From the IMG/VR virus record IMGVR_UViG_3300017963_000024, positions 1 through 64,000 of that record: DNA of 64,000 bases. One strand, 5' to 3'. Shown here piece by piece: positions 24,097-33,012 of the stretch (its first letter is position 1; every line of letters starts with the position of its first letter). Source of the DNA: a virus. Below the pieces are notes generated by a model. It did no database searches. It saw only the letters and a list, made by a program, of their open reading frames with translations, and was not told the origin of the DNA. Position numbers and translations under genes: made by a program.

Positions 24097-25407
24097 ATGG
24101 CATTGAGCAAAGCGTTGAAAGAGGAAATGATGAAGCAAAGCGCCGCCGTCAAGCAGTCGATGTTTGGTGGTGGTAACCGGATCGACCTTTCTGGCAAGAA
24201 CGCAATCGTGCAGCCGGGAAGTTCCGTGACGCTGCGTCTGCTGCCCCGGTGGGATGGTGACGACAACAAACCGATCTATGTGGCAGCCAAGCAGCACTGG
24301 CTCGACTCCGCGACTCAGCCGGGAGTCCGAATTCCTGTCTGGTGTCGGAAGCAGTTCGGGAAAACTTGCCCCGTCTGTGAACAGTCGAAAGCTTTGTCCA
24401 AGAGCAAGGACCCAGACGAGCGGCAGACGGCAGTCGATCTCTCACCCTCTGAGGTGTTTCTTTACAACGTGGCGGTTGGCAAGAAGGAAGATCGGACCAC
24501 TGACGACATCGGCTACGTGGTTCTGCAAGGAACGCTCTTCACTCAGATCATCGACATTATGACCGGGGGCGGTGACGATGATGCTGCTTACGACGACGTG
24601 TCTGACATCAAGAAGGGATACGATCTCAGGTTCATCCGTCCTGCCAAGAAGGGCGACCGCTGGTCAGTCAAGCCCGTGAAGAACTCCTCGCCACTGTTCG
24701 ATAAGGCGGACAAGCAAGAGTGGAAGGGGTGGGAAGACGAGATGGCTAACCTTGAAGAGATCGTGCAAGGCGACGTTCGTAGCTACTCCGAAATCTACAA
24801 GCTTTTGTTCGGAGTGGAACCGGATGAGGTCCCCAATGAGGACAATGCCTCTCCGAAGAAGTCCAAGGTGCGGAAGTCGAAGAGCAAGGCAAGCGACGAC
24901 GAGGAAGAGGAAGAAGAGGACTTTGGCTTCGACGACGAGGAAGAAGAGGACGAAGGCGAAGAAGAGGAGGAGACGGACGACGAGGAGGAAGAAGAGGGGG
25001 AAGAGGAGGACGACGAGGAAGAGGAAAGCGACGAAGACGAGGAAGAGGAGGACGACGAGGAAGAGGAAAGCGACGAAGACGAGGAGGACGATGAGGAGGA
25101 CTCCGACGAAGAGGGGGAAGAGGAGGACGACGACGAGGAGGAAGAAAACGACGAAGACGAGGAGAATGAAGGTGACGATGAGGACGAGGAAGAGGATGAC
25201 GAGGAGGATGACGAGGAGGATGATGAAGATGATGACGATGACCTCTTCGCCGCTCTCGACAAAGAGGTGAGCAGCAAGGGCAAGGGCAAGAAGGCTCCTA
25301 CCAAGAAAGCACCTCCAAAGAAACAGCCCGCCAAGAAGAAGGCTCCTGCCAAGAAGAAGGCGGCTCCGAAGAAGGCTCCTGCCAAGAAGGGGAAGGGCCG
25401 AAAGTAG
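24097..25407 (+). CDS. gp32-like single-stranded DNA-binding protein with acidic then basic tail
   Basis: 436 residues. The core (1-265) has a zinc site like T4 gp32: His67, Cys83, Cys91 and Cys94, and an LRLLPRWDG strand. Residues about 267-383 are almost only Asp and Glu. Residues 390-436 are Lys/Ala/Pro repeats (KKAPAKKK), like histone H1 tails. gp32-type proteins coat single strands and use an acidic tail to recruit partners. A tail of over 110 acids plus a polycation is extreme. Start: AGAAGGAGGATACAAATG. Confidence 0.82.
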   Translation: MALSKALKEEMMKQSAAVKQSMFGGGNRIDLSGKNAIVQPGSSVTLRLLPRWDGDDNKPIYVAAKQHWLDSATQPGVRIPVWCRKQFGKTCPVCEQSKALSKSKDPDERQTAVDLSPSEVFLYNVAVGKKEDRTTDDIGYVVLQGTLFTQIIDIMTGGGDDDAAYDDVSDIKKGYDLRFIRPAKKGDRWSVKPVKNSSPLFDKADKQEWKGWEDEMANLEEIVQGDVRSYSEIYKLLFGVEPDEVPNEDNASPKKSKVRKSKSKASDDEEEEEEDFGFDDEEEEDEGEEEEETDDEEEEEGEEEDDEEEESDEDEEEEDDEEEESDEDEEDDEEDSDEEGEEEDDDEEEENDEDEENEGDDEDEEEDDEEDDEEDDEDDDDDLFAALDKEVSSKGKGKKAPTKKAPPKKQPAKKKAPAKKKAAPKKAPAKKGKGRK

Positions 25408-25416
25408 AGGTTAGCA

Positions 25417-26595
25417 ATGGGACGGAAGCCTAAGAGTGGTGACGCCGCTGATTATCGAAAAACTTTGATCGAACTGGCAAGCACAGCAGTCGAGAAGAGG
25501 TTCAAGAAGAAAGGCGGTGTTGCCATCGAGACAGCTTCCGACTCCCTCATTACTCCCTCGCTGTGGGTGTCCACGGGGAGCTTGGCCCTAGACCGGGTCT
25601 GCCGGGGTTTCAACCCCGGTGGAATCCCGGTCGGCCCCAAGCGAGGTCGGCTTGTCCATATTGCGGGCAAGTGGAGCACACTCAAAAGTTTGATCCTCGA
25701 CCATCTGTTCAAGTCGGTTCAAGAGTTGGAGGGGATTGCGGTGTGTACTGAGTCGGAGGGGAGTCGGGACCCGTACTTTCCAGACCGCATTGGACTTGAT
25801 CTGTCGGAAGTGAAGATCATGTATCCAGATACGATTGAGTCTGCTTTCGATGCGGGACTCAGCTTTGCCAGTACAATCCGTGCTGTCGATAAGGAGATAC
25901 CTATTATTTGGGGTGTTGATTCAATCGAGGCAATGGAAGCGAAGAAGACGGCAGACTCAGGGTTGTCTGAGAGTGGTTCCTTCCACTATGGAGGAGGAAG
26001 GACACAAGCTTTAGGTGCGGCCTTCAGAAAGGTCGTAGGCGAAACGAACAAGCACCCAACAACTGTAGTTCTCATCAACCAGACACGGACAAACCCAATG
26101 ATCCTGTTCGGTGACAAGAGCACAACGGGGGGAGGCAATGCACCTCACTTTTACGCTTCTCTCGAAATCTTTCTCAATCCCTCACAGAAGGGTAAAGTGT
26201 TCTCCCCGTATCGCGGATCGAGGCTCCCGAAGGAACTCCGAAAGAAGCTAGGCTTGAAGGTTACGGAGAAGGGGCACGTCGCTGGCTTTTGGGTTCATGC
26301 CCGTGTAAACAAGTCCAAGGTTGGAGGAACGCTTGGGCGGGAATGTGACATCTACCTCGACTTCCAAACCGGGATCAATCCTGTAGCAGGACTTCTTGAA
26401 GTTCTGCTCGAAGAAGGCGTTGTGGACTTCGATGGTAAGAAGGTTGTCCACCATCTTCCAACTGCAAAGAAGCGAACATTCTCTTCACAAGCTTTGTGGG
26501 AGGAGTGGATTCTGGACAATCTCGAAGTTCTCGGGCCGGAAAGTGTGAGGCGCAATGGCAAGAGGACTAAGAAGAAGAGACGTAAAGAAGATTGA
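25417..26595 (+). CDS. RecA/UvsX-like recombinase
   Basis: 392 residues. Strand-exchange core: LALDRVCRGFNPGGIP, Walker A GKWSTLKS (near residue 87) with Leu instead of Gly before Lys, Walker B-like IIWGVDSIEA, and LINQTRTNP near 215. The Walker A departure parallels T4 UvsX. The C-terminal end is very basic. It should assemble on single strands coated by the protein of the preceding gene and act with the SbcCD pair downstream. Confidence 0.83.
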   Translation: MGRKPKSGDAADYRKTLIELASTAVEKRFKKKGGVAIETASDSLITPSLWVSTGSLALDRVCRGFNPGGIPVGPKRGRLVHIAGKWSTLKSLILDHLFKSVQELEGIAVCTESEGSRDPYFPDRIGLDLSEVKIMYPDTIESAFDAGLSFASTIRAVDKEIPIIWGVDSIEAMEAKKTADSGLSESGSFHYGGGRTQALGAAFRKVVGETNKHPTTVVLINQTRTNPMILFGDKSTTGGGNAPHFYASLEIFLNPSQKGKVFSPYRGSRLPKELRKKLGLKVTEKGHVAGFWVHARVNKSKVGGTLGRECDIYLDFQTGINPVAGLLEVLLEEGVVDFDGKKVVHHLPTAKKRTFSSQALWEEWILDNLEVLGPESVRRNGKRTKKKRRKED

Positions 26596-27100
26596 GAAAG
26601 CCTTTCACAAGGCCACCGAGCGCATTACTGAGGAAGTTTCAAAGGGGCAGGACAACTTGTTCGAGGAAGTTGTGTTTCCTTCTCCACAGTCAATGAATTC
26701 GCTGGTTAAGCTTCTAACTCTCACCAATGAAGCTGTCGCAGGTGCTATTTCAGATCACATCAGCGAGCCTCAGAATGAGGGTACTCTTAAAATCTTGGGG
26801 ATGATAGACGCTGCTTGCGTGGAAATGGCTTCTGTAGTTGAAGCTGAAAAGACTTCTATTTGTCTATCCACGCCTCTTTGGGCGCACGTTATCCTATCCC
26901 TCGAAAGCTTTTCAGACGGATTGAAAAATAAGCTTGCTGATCCTGAATGTGGAAAGGAAGCGCGTATTACCTTTACATTGATGAAGGAAATGTCCTCAAT
27001 CATTAGAGGACAAGCTTTGAACGCAGCAAAGGAGGCTGACAAGCTGAGTAACACTTATAATAACCATGTCGCTTCGATGAAACCAATGGGTTCGGCATGA
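26555..27100 (+). CDS. Hypothetical helical protein
   Basis: 181 residues, overlapping the recombinase by 41 bp. Mostly helical with no motif seen. The ATG overlaps the Lys/Arg-rich end of the recombinase. It is translationally linked to the SbcD gene by a 4-bp overlap, so a recombination-accessory role is possible. Confidence 0.6.
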   Translation: MARGLRRRDVKKIEKAFHKATERITEEVSKGQDNLFEEVVFPSPQSMNSLVKLLTLTNEAVAGAISDHISEPQNEGTLKILGMIDAACVEMASVVEAEKTSICLSTPLWAHVILSLESFSDGLKNKLADPECGKEARITFTLMKEMSSIIRGQALNAAKEADKLSNTYNNHVASMKPMGSA

Positions 27101-28206
27101 ACTGCTGCTCATTCATACACACGGCAGATTGGCATCTACATCGCTTTCGGAGTTGTTCCAAGAACAACGGACTAGACCGGCTGAATGATGGTCTGTCCGT
27201 AGTCGAACAAATTTTTGATTACGCTTCTGAGTACGAATGCCCCATCGTGGTTGCTGGTGATCTGAAACAGCAAAAAGGAACATGGGACCAGCTAGCTCTG
27301 AGCGGCCTCATCGACATCTGTGAACGGCACTCTCACGTTCAGGTCCTCGCTCTTTCAGGCAACGGTAATCACGACGGCACAGGGAAAGAGACAACGGGGG
27401 AGTCAGCATTGGCTCCCCTTCGCTTGCACATGAGATGCCATTCAGAACCCTTCGTCGGTCGCCTCGACATCTTCGATGAGATGCCCATCGCTCTTTGGCC
27501 TTGGCAACCAACACTGGAAGCCTTACCTCAGTTTCTTAGAGATGCTGAGTTCCACGGAGCGAGGATTCTCTTTGGTCATGGTATGTTCGAGGGGTCAGCC
27601 GTGGGTCCAATTGAATACCGACCATCGGGGGCACCGCTCAAGCTTTCTGACTTTGGACTTTCAGGACCACCGAAGAACAGGAAGTTCGATGCCGCTTTCT
27701 TTGGGGACGTTCACAAGAAACAAAAACTTGGTGGCGTCTACTACTGTGGTAGTCCTTATGCTCAGAATTGGGGCGAGCGGGAAATCGACAAGGGTGTGTA
27801 CTTTGTAGAGATCGACTGGAATGCTGAGAAGGGACGCATTGACAGCATCAAGGCTACTGAACTGCGGATCAAAGCACCACGGTATCGAGTGATCGACCTA
27901 TCGAAGCGGCTTCCCAGCAAGGTGCCGTGGGGAAAGTTCAAGGATGACTTCGTTCGTGTGCTTGTTCCAGTGGGAATGAGTCTCAACACGGAACAGGTGC
28001 AGGAAGAAACCAAAGCCCGCTGGTTAGAGTTCAGACCAATTCGGAAGGTACAGAAGATCGAGAGAAAGGAGGAGATCAACGCTGCGATGTCTCCAGTGGA
28101 CATCATCGAGGGCTACGTCCGGGCAGTGCCGCCGGGTGAGGAGTTTTCGGCACGAGACGTAGCAAAGCTTGGACTTAAACTCTGGAAGGAAGGAGGAGCG
28201 AAATGA
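27097..28206 (+). CDS. SbcD/Mre11-like nuclease (T4 gp47 type)
   Basis: 369 residues of the calcineurin-like phosphoesterase fold. Metal motifs in order: HTADWHL, VAGDLK, GNGNHD, FGHGMF and FGDVHKKQ. With the ATPase encoded at 29103 it should form the SbcCD/Mre11-Rad50 complex that processes DNA ends and hairpins; in T4 the pair gp46-gp47 makes 3' tails for recombination. Two small genes lie between the partners. Confidence 0.87.
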   Translation: MNCCSFIHTADWHLHRFRSCSKNNGLDRLNDGLSVVEQIFDYASEYECPIVVAGDLKQQKGTWDQLALSGLIDICERHSHVQVLALSGNGNHDGTGKETTGESALAPLRLHMRCHSEPFVGRLDIFDEMPIALWPWQPTLEALPQFLRDAEFHGARILFGHGMFEGSAVGPIEYRPSGAPLKLSDFGLSGPPKNRKFDAAFFGDVHKKQKLGGVYYCGSPYAQNWGEREIDKGVYFVEIDWNAEKGRIDSIKATELRIKAPRYRVIDLSKRLPSKVPWGKFKDDFVRVLVPVGMSLNTEQVQEETKARWLEFRPIRKVQKIERKEEINAAMSPVDIIEGYVRAVPPGEEFSARDVAKLGLKLWKEGGAK

Positions 28207-28610
28207 GTAGAGGAAGATTTGAATTTTTCATCTGCTTAGGACAAAACGATTACCACTTCATGTTCTTTGCAGCACGGGTGATGCTGAACGATTCGGAGAC
28301 AGGCGAGAATGTTCGCTGGTGTCGTTACATGGGCTGCCAAGTATCTGTAGACAATCATCCCATTGAACCGATACTGGCGCGGGTTTATCTGAGTGACAAA
28401 GACAAATGGGATACCCTCACCGGGCGAAGACGCGCTTTGGAACGTGCTCTCCAAATGTCGATGGTCGATAGGGAGGAGCGCATCAAAGTTTGGAATCGCT
28501 TCAACGAGCAACCAGAGATCAAGAAGCTGGTGGCTAGGGCTGCTGCAAAGTCGAAGAGTGAACGGGAGTGGGCTGCTTACTATGCTAAGTATCCCAAGCG
28601 ATGCCGATGA
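28203..28610 (+). CDS. Hypothetical protein between sbcD- and sbcC-like genes
   Basis: 135 residues behind AAAGGAGGAGCGAAATG. The N-terminus is strand-rich (FEFFICLGQNDYHFMFFAAR), the C-terminus helical and basic. No domain was recognised. Confidence 0.6.
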   Translation: MSRGRFEFFICLGQNDYHFMFFAARVMLNDSETGENVRWCRYMGCQVSVDNHPIEPILARVYLSDKDKWDTLTGRRRALERALQMSMVDREERIKVWNRFNEQPEIKKLVARAAAKSKSEREWAAYYAKYPKRCR

Positions 28611-29116
28611 CCGTCGAGGAGTGTCAGGACTTTCTCCCGCTTTGGCACGGCAAAGGACTAAAGCTTGCACCAAAGGTTGAAGCGGTTACTGATTGGCTTC
28701 TCAGTCAGTATCAACCAAGAAATCGGGAATCTCTTCCTCCTGATATCGCTAAGGTGATGAAGGATTTTGGTGGACCGATCAAGGAATGCTTCCACACGAC
28801 GCAGACGCTCGTGGCGAGCTTGGACAGAGCACAGTACGTCGAAGGCTTTGTATTCAACTGTGCGATCATTCCCATCGAACACGCTTGGATCGAAGTAGAC
28901 GGGTACGTTGTCGAACTGACTTTACGGTCAGACCCGGAAAGAAAGGGTGAAGCGGTTATCACTCCTGACCCGGAGTGGATCTACATAGGAATTCCTATGG
29001 GTACTTCGTTTGTTTTGCATACGATGTTGGAGCGGAAGTTCACTGGCCCACTGAAGTATGTACTAGCAGCGAAGGCTCTTGGGTATCCAGAGGGAGAGTA
29101 TCATGCTTGCTTTTGA
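28601..29116 (+). CDS. Hypothetical protein before the sbcC-like gene
   Basis: 171 residues, overlapping both neighbours (10 and 14 bp). It has CAIIPIEHAWIEVDGYVVEL, with His and Asp arranged as in small papain-like or NlpC-like folds, and an earlier Cys in KECFHTT. This weak hint of a cysteine-hydrolase fold is not enough to assign a function. Confidence 0.55.
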   Translation: MPMTVEECQDFLPLWHGKGLKLAPKVEAVTDWLLSQYQPRNRESLPPDIAKVMKDFGGPIKECFHTTQTLVASLDRAQYVEGFVFNCAIIPIEHAWIEVDGYVVELTLRSDPERKGEAVITPDPEWIYIGIPMGTSFVLHTMLERKFTGPLKYVLAAKALGYPEGEYHACF

Positions 29117-30986
29117 GTTTCTGGAATTGGAAAACTTCATGTGCTTCCAATCCCCCGTGAAGATACCGCTACGGGATCAGGGTTTGGTTGTCATCAAAGG
29201 TGACAACCAAGTCAGCAACGTTTCCGATGCGAACGGAGTTGGAAAGACGGTGGTGGCCGCTGATGGTTTGGCATGGGTTCTATACGGACAAACCCTTCGG
29301 GGCCTCAAGGCAGATGCCGTCATCAATCGCTTCTCTGGAAAGAAGACGTGCAAAGGCAAGCTAACGTTCGAGAGTGATGGTGAGTTGTGGAGGATCGTCC
29401 GTGAGCGCCCGCATCGAATCTATGTCGTCAATGGAAGCAATGAGGAATGGACGGGACCGGAAGCTGAAGAGGTCATCCAGCGAAAGATTGGCATTGGCTT
29501 CAAAACTTTCTGCAATGCCGTTGTGTTCGGTCAGGGTGCATTCGAGCGATTTGCCAAGGCCGATCAAGCAACGAAGCTTCGGATGTTCGATGAGATTCAA
29601 GGGGTGGACTTCAGAAAGATGAGGGAAGCCGCTGTTGCTCTCCGTTCCAAGATCGAGGCAGAGCAATCTATCGTTGAATCAAAGCTCCAATCGCTGCGAA
29701 GCACTGGAGTAGACCTTGCCGACGAGAAGGAACAACTCGAAAGGGAACGAGACGACTTCAAAGCGGCGCAGAAAAAACGGCTGGCAGCGCGTCGTAAGGC
29801 GGAGGAAGAAGCGTTGGACGAATACCTCCGGGCCAAGGAAGCTTTCGAGGAGTTCAAGGCAGAACAGGCTAAATTACCGGAATTACAGCGGAAAAAGGCA
29901 AAGCTTGAGAAGGCTGCTGAGATTCTGGACGAGATGAGAGACGAACTAAACTCCGCAGAGTCCGAGAAGCGGGTTATCGACACGATCATTGCCAACGAGT
30001 TGAAAAGCTTGGAAAAGCTTGTGGCAGAAGGAGTTTGTCCTACCTGCCGCCGGGAGGTGCTCGATAGGGGTGATGTGAATGTCGTGACGGAGGCTTTCGA
30101 GCGTGAGGTCGCACCCTCCATTGAAGCTCAGAAGGAAGCTGAGAAGACTATCACTAGGTGTGTAAAAGCTTTGAACAAGGCTCAAGCGAGGTACGACAAG
30201 GCTGTTGCCGACAGTGGGGGTGTGACTTCAATCGAGATCGCCCGCTTAGAGGCAAAGTACGATGACGATGCCGAGGACATCCGACGAAAACGTCTGAAGA
30301 CCCTCAAGGCCGCTGCGGAGAAAGCACGCGACGAGTACCAAAATACTGTAACAACTGATACTTGGGGCGGTGAGCAAGCTTTAGCTAGGATAGTAGAGAA
30401 GCAACTGAAGGTTGGCAAGGAACTCAAGAAGCGAGTGAAGGAAAACGATAAGCTTCAACTCAAGTACGACATGGCGGACTATTGGGTGGTTGCGTTTGGT
30501 GATCGTGGGATTCGCTCCCGATTCCTCATGTCTCAGGCCGACTTTCTCAATGCTCGACTGTTGCAGCATCTCGAAACGTTAGCGGGTAGCGAAGCCGAAG
30601 TGCTCCTCTCACCAGAGAGGACAACAGGAAAGGGGGCAACCAAGCAGCAATTCAACATTCAGACGAAGTGGAATTGGGGCGGAGAAACCTACGAATCAGA
30701 AAGTGGAGGTCAAGAACGTCGGGTAGACCTTGCAATCTTTCTGGCTCTTCAAGACTTGGCAGAGAAAACCTCCGCGTCCCCGTTTCCTCTCCGAATGTGG
30801 GACCAGCCAGAAGAGGGCTTGGATGCGACGGGGTTGGAGATGTTCGGTAGGTGGATGAAGGTCGAAGCTCGTCGCAGAGGAACAGGTTTTCTAATCACAC
30901 ACAATCCAATTTTGGCGGAGGCAGTACAGGCGGATCAGGAATGGACAGTGCAGCTAACAGAAGATGGAAGTCGCTTAGTGCTCTAA
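29103..30986 (+). CDS. SbcC/Rad50-like ATPase (T4 gp46 type)
   Basis: 627 residues. Walker A is DANGVGKT near residue 45. Long coiled coils flank a zinc hook, VCPTC. Near the end come the ABC signature region SGGQERRVDLAIF and the H-loop LITHNP. It pairs with the SbcD-like nuclease. The start is ATG 29103 behind AGGGAGA; the frame is open to 29079 but MLAFEFLELENF is the typical family start. Confidence 0.88.
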   Translation: MLAFEFLELENFMCFQSPVKIPLRDQGLVVIKGDNQVSNVSDANGVGKTVVAADGLAWVLYGQTLRGLKADAVINRFSGKKTCKGKLTFESDGELWRIVRERPHRIYVVNGSNEEWTGPEAEEVIQRKIGIGFKTFCNAVVFGQGAFERFAKADQATKLRMFDEIQGVDFRKMREAAVALRSKIEAEQSIVESKLQSLRSTGVDLADEKEQLERERDDFKAAQKKRLAARRKAEEEALDEYLRAKEAFEEFKAEQAKLPELQRKKAKLEKAAEILDEMRDELNSAESEKRVIDTIIANELKSLEKLVAEGVCPTCRREVLDRGDVNVVTEAFEREVAPSIEAQKEAEKTITRCVKALNKAQARYDKAVADSGGVTSIEIARLEAKYDDDAEDIRRKRLKTLKAAAEKARDEYQNTVTTDTWGGEQALARIVEKQLKVGKELKKRVKENDKLQLKYDMADYWVVAFGDRGIRSRFLMSQADFLNARLLQHLETLAGSEAEVLLSPERTTGKGATKQQFNIQTKWNWGGETYESESGGQERRVDLAIFLALQDLAEKTSASPFPLRMWDQPEEGLDATGLEMFGRWMKVEARRRGTGFLITHNPILAEAVQADQEWTVQLTEDGSRLVL

Positions 30987-31453
30987 CAACAGACAGTACC
31001 ATCGTCCAGCGAATGTCGAAAAAGATCAAGAAGGGACCCGGATGCTGGGAGTGGACTGGCTCAAAAACTTTGTGTGGCTACGGGCAAATTCGCTTTGAGG
31101 GAAGATTGGAATTGGCCCATCGTGTCATGTGGATATTGGTAAAGCTAAAGCGTATTCCAAAAAAGCTTTGTGTGATGCATTCTTGTGACAATCCCGGTTG
31201 TGTTCGTCCTACACACCTAAAGCTTGGAACACACGCTGAGAACTCGCTAGATATGAAAGAGAAAGGAAGAAGTGCTGTAATTAGAGGAGGTGACAGCCCG
31301 CGAGCAAAGCTTTCTTGGGATGATGCGTATGAGATTAGGCGACTGTGCTATAATGGATTGGCAAATCAGAAGCAGCTTGCAGAGCGATACGGTGTTACAC
31401 AGCCAACTATTTCTTACATTGTAAACAAGAAGCATTACGTGAGACAGACATAG
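30941..31453 (+). CDS. HNH homing endonuclease (second copy)
   Basis: About 170 residues, overlapping the SbcC end by 46 bp. Core: CWEWTGSK, then HRVMWILV, MHSCDNPGCVRPTHL, LGTHAENSLDM. A C-terminal helix-turn-helix follows (QLAERYGVTQPTISYIVN). The start is ambiguous: ATG 30941 is favoured because the homologous region begins before ATG 31013. Same architecture as the HNH proteins at 14446 and 32921. Confidence 0.83.
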   Translation: MDSAANRRWKSLSALTTDSTIVQRMSKKIKKGPGCWEWTGSKTLCGYGQIRFEGRLELAHRVMWILVKLKRIPKKLCVMHSCDNPGCVRPTHLKLGTHAENSLDMKEKGRSAVIRGGDSPRAKLSWDDAYEIRRLCYNGLANQKQLAERYGVTQPTISYIVNKKHYVRQT

Positions 31454-31477
31454 AGTGGCTAAAGAAAGGAATGTACG

Positions 31478-31867
31478 ATGACAATGTTTGCTTTCGTAAG
31501 AGGAAGTCACAGGGCACATGAGATTGCGGAGGACAAAGTTCACACCCGATGTGGACTCATCTTTGATGAGGTGCAGGATATTACCCCTTGTGCGGCGACC
31601 AAGTTTTGTAAGGAGTGCCCACGAGAGGATGCCGCTTTTCCACCCGAAGCTGATATTCCAGAAGAGGTCGAGGTGAAGGAGTCCTCCCGTCAAAACGAGA
31701 TCGAACAGAAGCTCGCTGCTCTAGATTCTCTCTTCCCTAACAATCCGTACTTCTGGAACGCGGCTCTGATGCTGGCCTTTGCAGAACCTCACCGATACGA
31801 TTTTCGTTGTGATACAGCCATTGCCTTCATCAACGAGGCCCGGAGGATGCGAAAACTCAAAGGGTGA
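31478..31867 (+). CDS. Hypothetical protein with Cys-rich middle
   Basis: 129 residues. CGLIFDEVQDITPCAATKFC and ECP suggest a single metal site near residues 25-50; the rest is helical and acidic. No family was recognised. A T-rich stretch follows its stop. Confidence 0.55.
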   Translation: MTMFAFVRGSHRAHEIAEDKVHTRCGLIFDEVQDITPCAATKFCKECPREDAAFPPEADIPEEVEVKESSRQNEIEQKLAALDSLFPNNPYFWNAALMLAFAEPHRYDFRCDTAIAFINEARRMRKLKG

Positions 31868-31893
31868 GAGGTCAAAGTTTTTTCTTTCAGCCC

Positions 31894-31922
31894 TAGACAG
31901 CCAAAGCTTGACTTGATAGAGT
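31894..31922 (+). promoter_or_regulatory. Probable promoter of the PD-(D/E)XK nuclease gene
   Basis: TAGACA (31894-31899), 17 bp containing CAAAGCTTGAC, TAGAGT (31917-31922). The +1 would fall near ATG 31930, and no ribosome site is visible, so the transcript may be leaderless. Confidence 0.45.
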
Positions 31923-31929
31923 GAGCACA

Positions 31930-32526
31930 ATGGAACACAGGTCACGGAGAGCCAAGGGAAGGCGGCTGCAAGTGAAGGTTGCCGAAGCTCTAGCTCGTGA
32001 ATACAGCTTGACGATTGAGGCTGCTCCGCCCAGCAAACCGGGGATCAGGAAGGGAGTCCGATACGTTCCAGAGGGTTCCAATCCTGATCTCCGGGTCCGC
32101 GTCGGGGGTCAGCCGGGTGAGGATGTTGCTTTGGTATCGAAGAAGGCTCAAGAGGCGTGTGCAATTGGTGGAGACAAGCTCTACATCGAGTGCAAAAATG
32201 CGGAGGCTTGGGACTTCGGAGCAAACTTTTGGAACAAAGGAGGAAGACTAGAGTTCATCATCAGAGCGTTGGAGCAATCAGAGAGAGGCTTGGAGAAAAG
32301 GAGGGGGTCTTGGATTCCTGTCGCTTTCTTCTCGAAGAACCACTGGCCGATCCTTGTGGCTTTCACAGCACGGGGAGGCGAGATCATTCGGATGAGGGAA
32401 GAGACTCCGATCTTGGTTGCATCGGGATTCATCGTTGTAACCCTCCCCGCCTTTCTCAAAACTCTGGATGGGAGGAGTCTCAATGAAGACCAAAAAGAAA
32501 AAGGCATCCAGTGCCTCACCGACTAA
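31930..32526 (+). CDS. PD-(D/E)XK nuclease, Holliday-junction-resolvase-like
   Basis: 198 residues. The active-site pattern is SNPDLRV, then after about 40 residues KLYIECKNAEAWDF, giving Asp...Glu-X-Lys. The N-terminus is basic (RRAKGRRLQVKVAEALARE), like phage resolvase-type nucleases. It would cut branched recombination intermediates before packaging. A GTG at 31921 is an alternative start; neither has a Shine-Dalgarno site. Confidence 0.75.
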   Translation: MEHRSRRAKGRRLQVKVAEALAREYSLTIEAAPPSKPGIRKGVRYVPEGSNPDLRVRVGGQPGEDVALVSKKAQEACAIGGDKLYIECKNAEAWDFGANFWNKGGRLEFIIRALEQSERGLEKRRGSWIPVAFFSKNHWPILVAFTARGGEIIRMREETPILVASGFIVVTLPAFLKTLDGRSLNEDQKEKGIQCLTD

Positions 32527-32764
32527 GAGGCAACCCCCGAAGAAGAGAGAAGTAGCGAAGGGATCAAGTCAGCCCAAGGGCAACTACTACGCACAGATCA
32601 CTGATGAGAAGACAGGAGTTGAGCGGAAGGCCCAGTTCCAGTACGTCGAGGATCGAGATGTGTGGTTCCTTGCTTGGGGCATCAGAGACGCGCTGGAGAC
32701 GAAGGACAAAAAGTACCTCCGTGAATGTATCACGCTCCTCAAGAAGATTCCGGTGCTGCACTGA
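32483..32764 (+). CDS. Small basic protein
   Basis: 93 residues behind GGGAGGAG. Residues 1-35 are Lys/Ser/Pro-rich and probably disordered; the rest is a compact alpha/beta segment (WFLAWGIRDALETKDKKYL). No family was recognised. It overlaps the nuclease gene by 44 bp. Confidence 0.6.
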   Translation: MKTKKKKASSASPTKRQPPKKREVAKGSSQPKGNYYAQITDEKTGVERKAQFQYVEDRDVWFLAWGIRDALETKDKKYLRECITLLKKIPVLH

Positions 32765-33012
32765 TGGAAACTTTGAGAGAATTGGTGAGGCTAATCGTGC
32801 GGGAGTCGGCTTGGTGGCTTGTCGTCCTCTTCTGTGCCTACCAGCTTGGTTACATGACTGCCGTGAATCGAATGAGGGGAGCGGTCTTGGAAGAGCAGAT
32901 GGTGGATAGCGAGGTCTACAGTGGCAGTGTTCAAAAGGAAAAACCGGGCAAGTCTCTCTGCGAACCAAAGCGTTCAAGACCGATTTCTAGCCAAGGTCAG
33001 CAAAGAATCTAG
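32764..33012 (+). CDS. Small single-span membrane protein
   Basis: 82 residues from a TGATG overlap. A hydrophobic segment (AWWLVVLFCAYQLGYMTA) lies at about 14-31, followed by a charged tail. Its last 92 bp overlap the next HNH gene, which may have been inserted into or extended over this gene. Confidence 0.5.
   Translation: METLRELVRLIVRESAWWLVVLFCAYQLGYMTAVNRMRGAVLEEQMVDSEVYSGSVQKEKPGKSLCEPKRSRPISSQGQQRI

Noticed and set aside
24795-25385. Leftward Ser-rich coding frame opposite the SSB acidic tail
   Set aside because: It is the mirror of the GAC/GAG/GAA repeat, with poly-Ser and no ribosome site.
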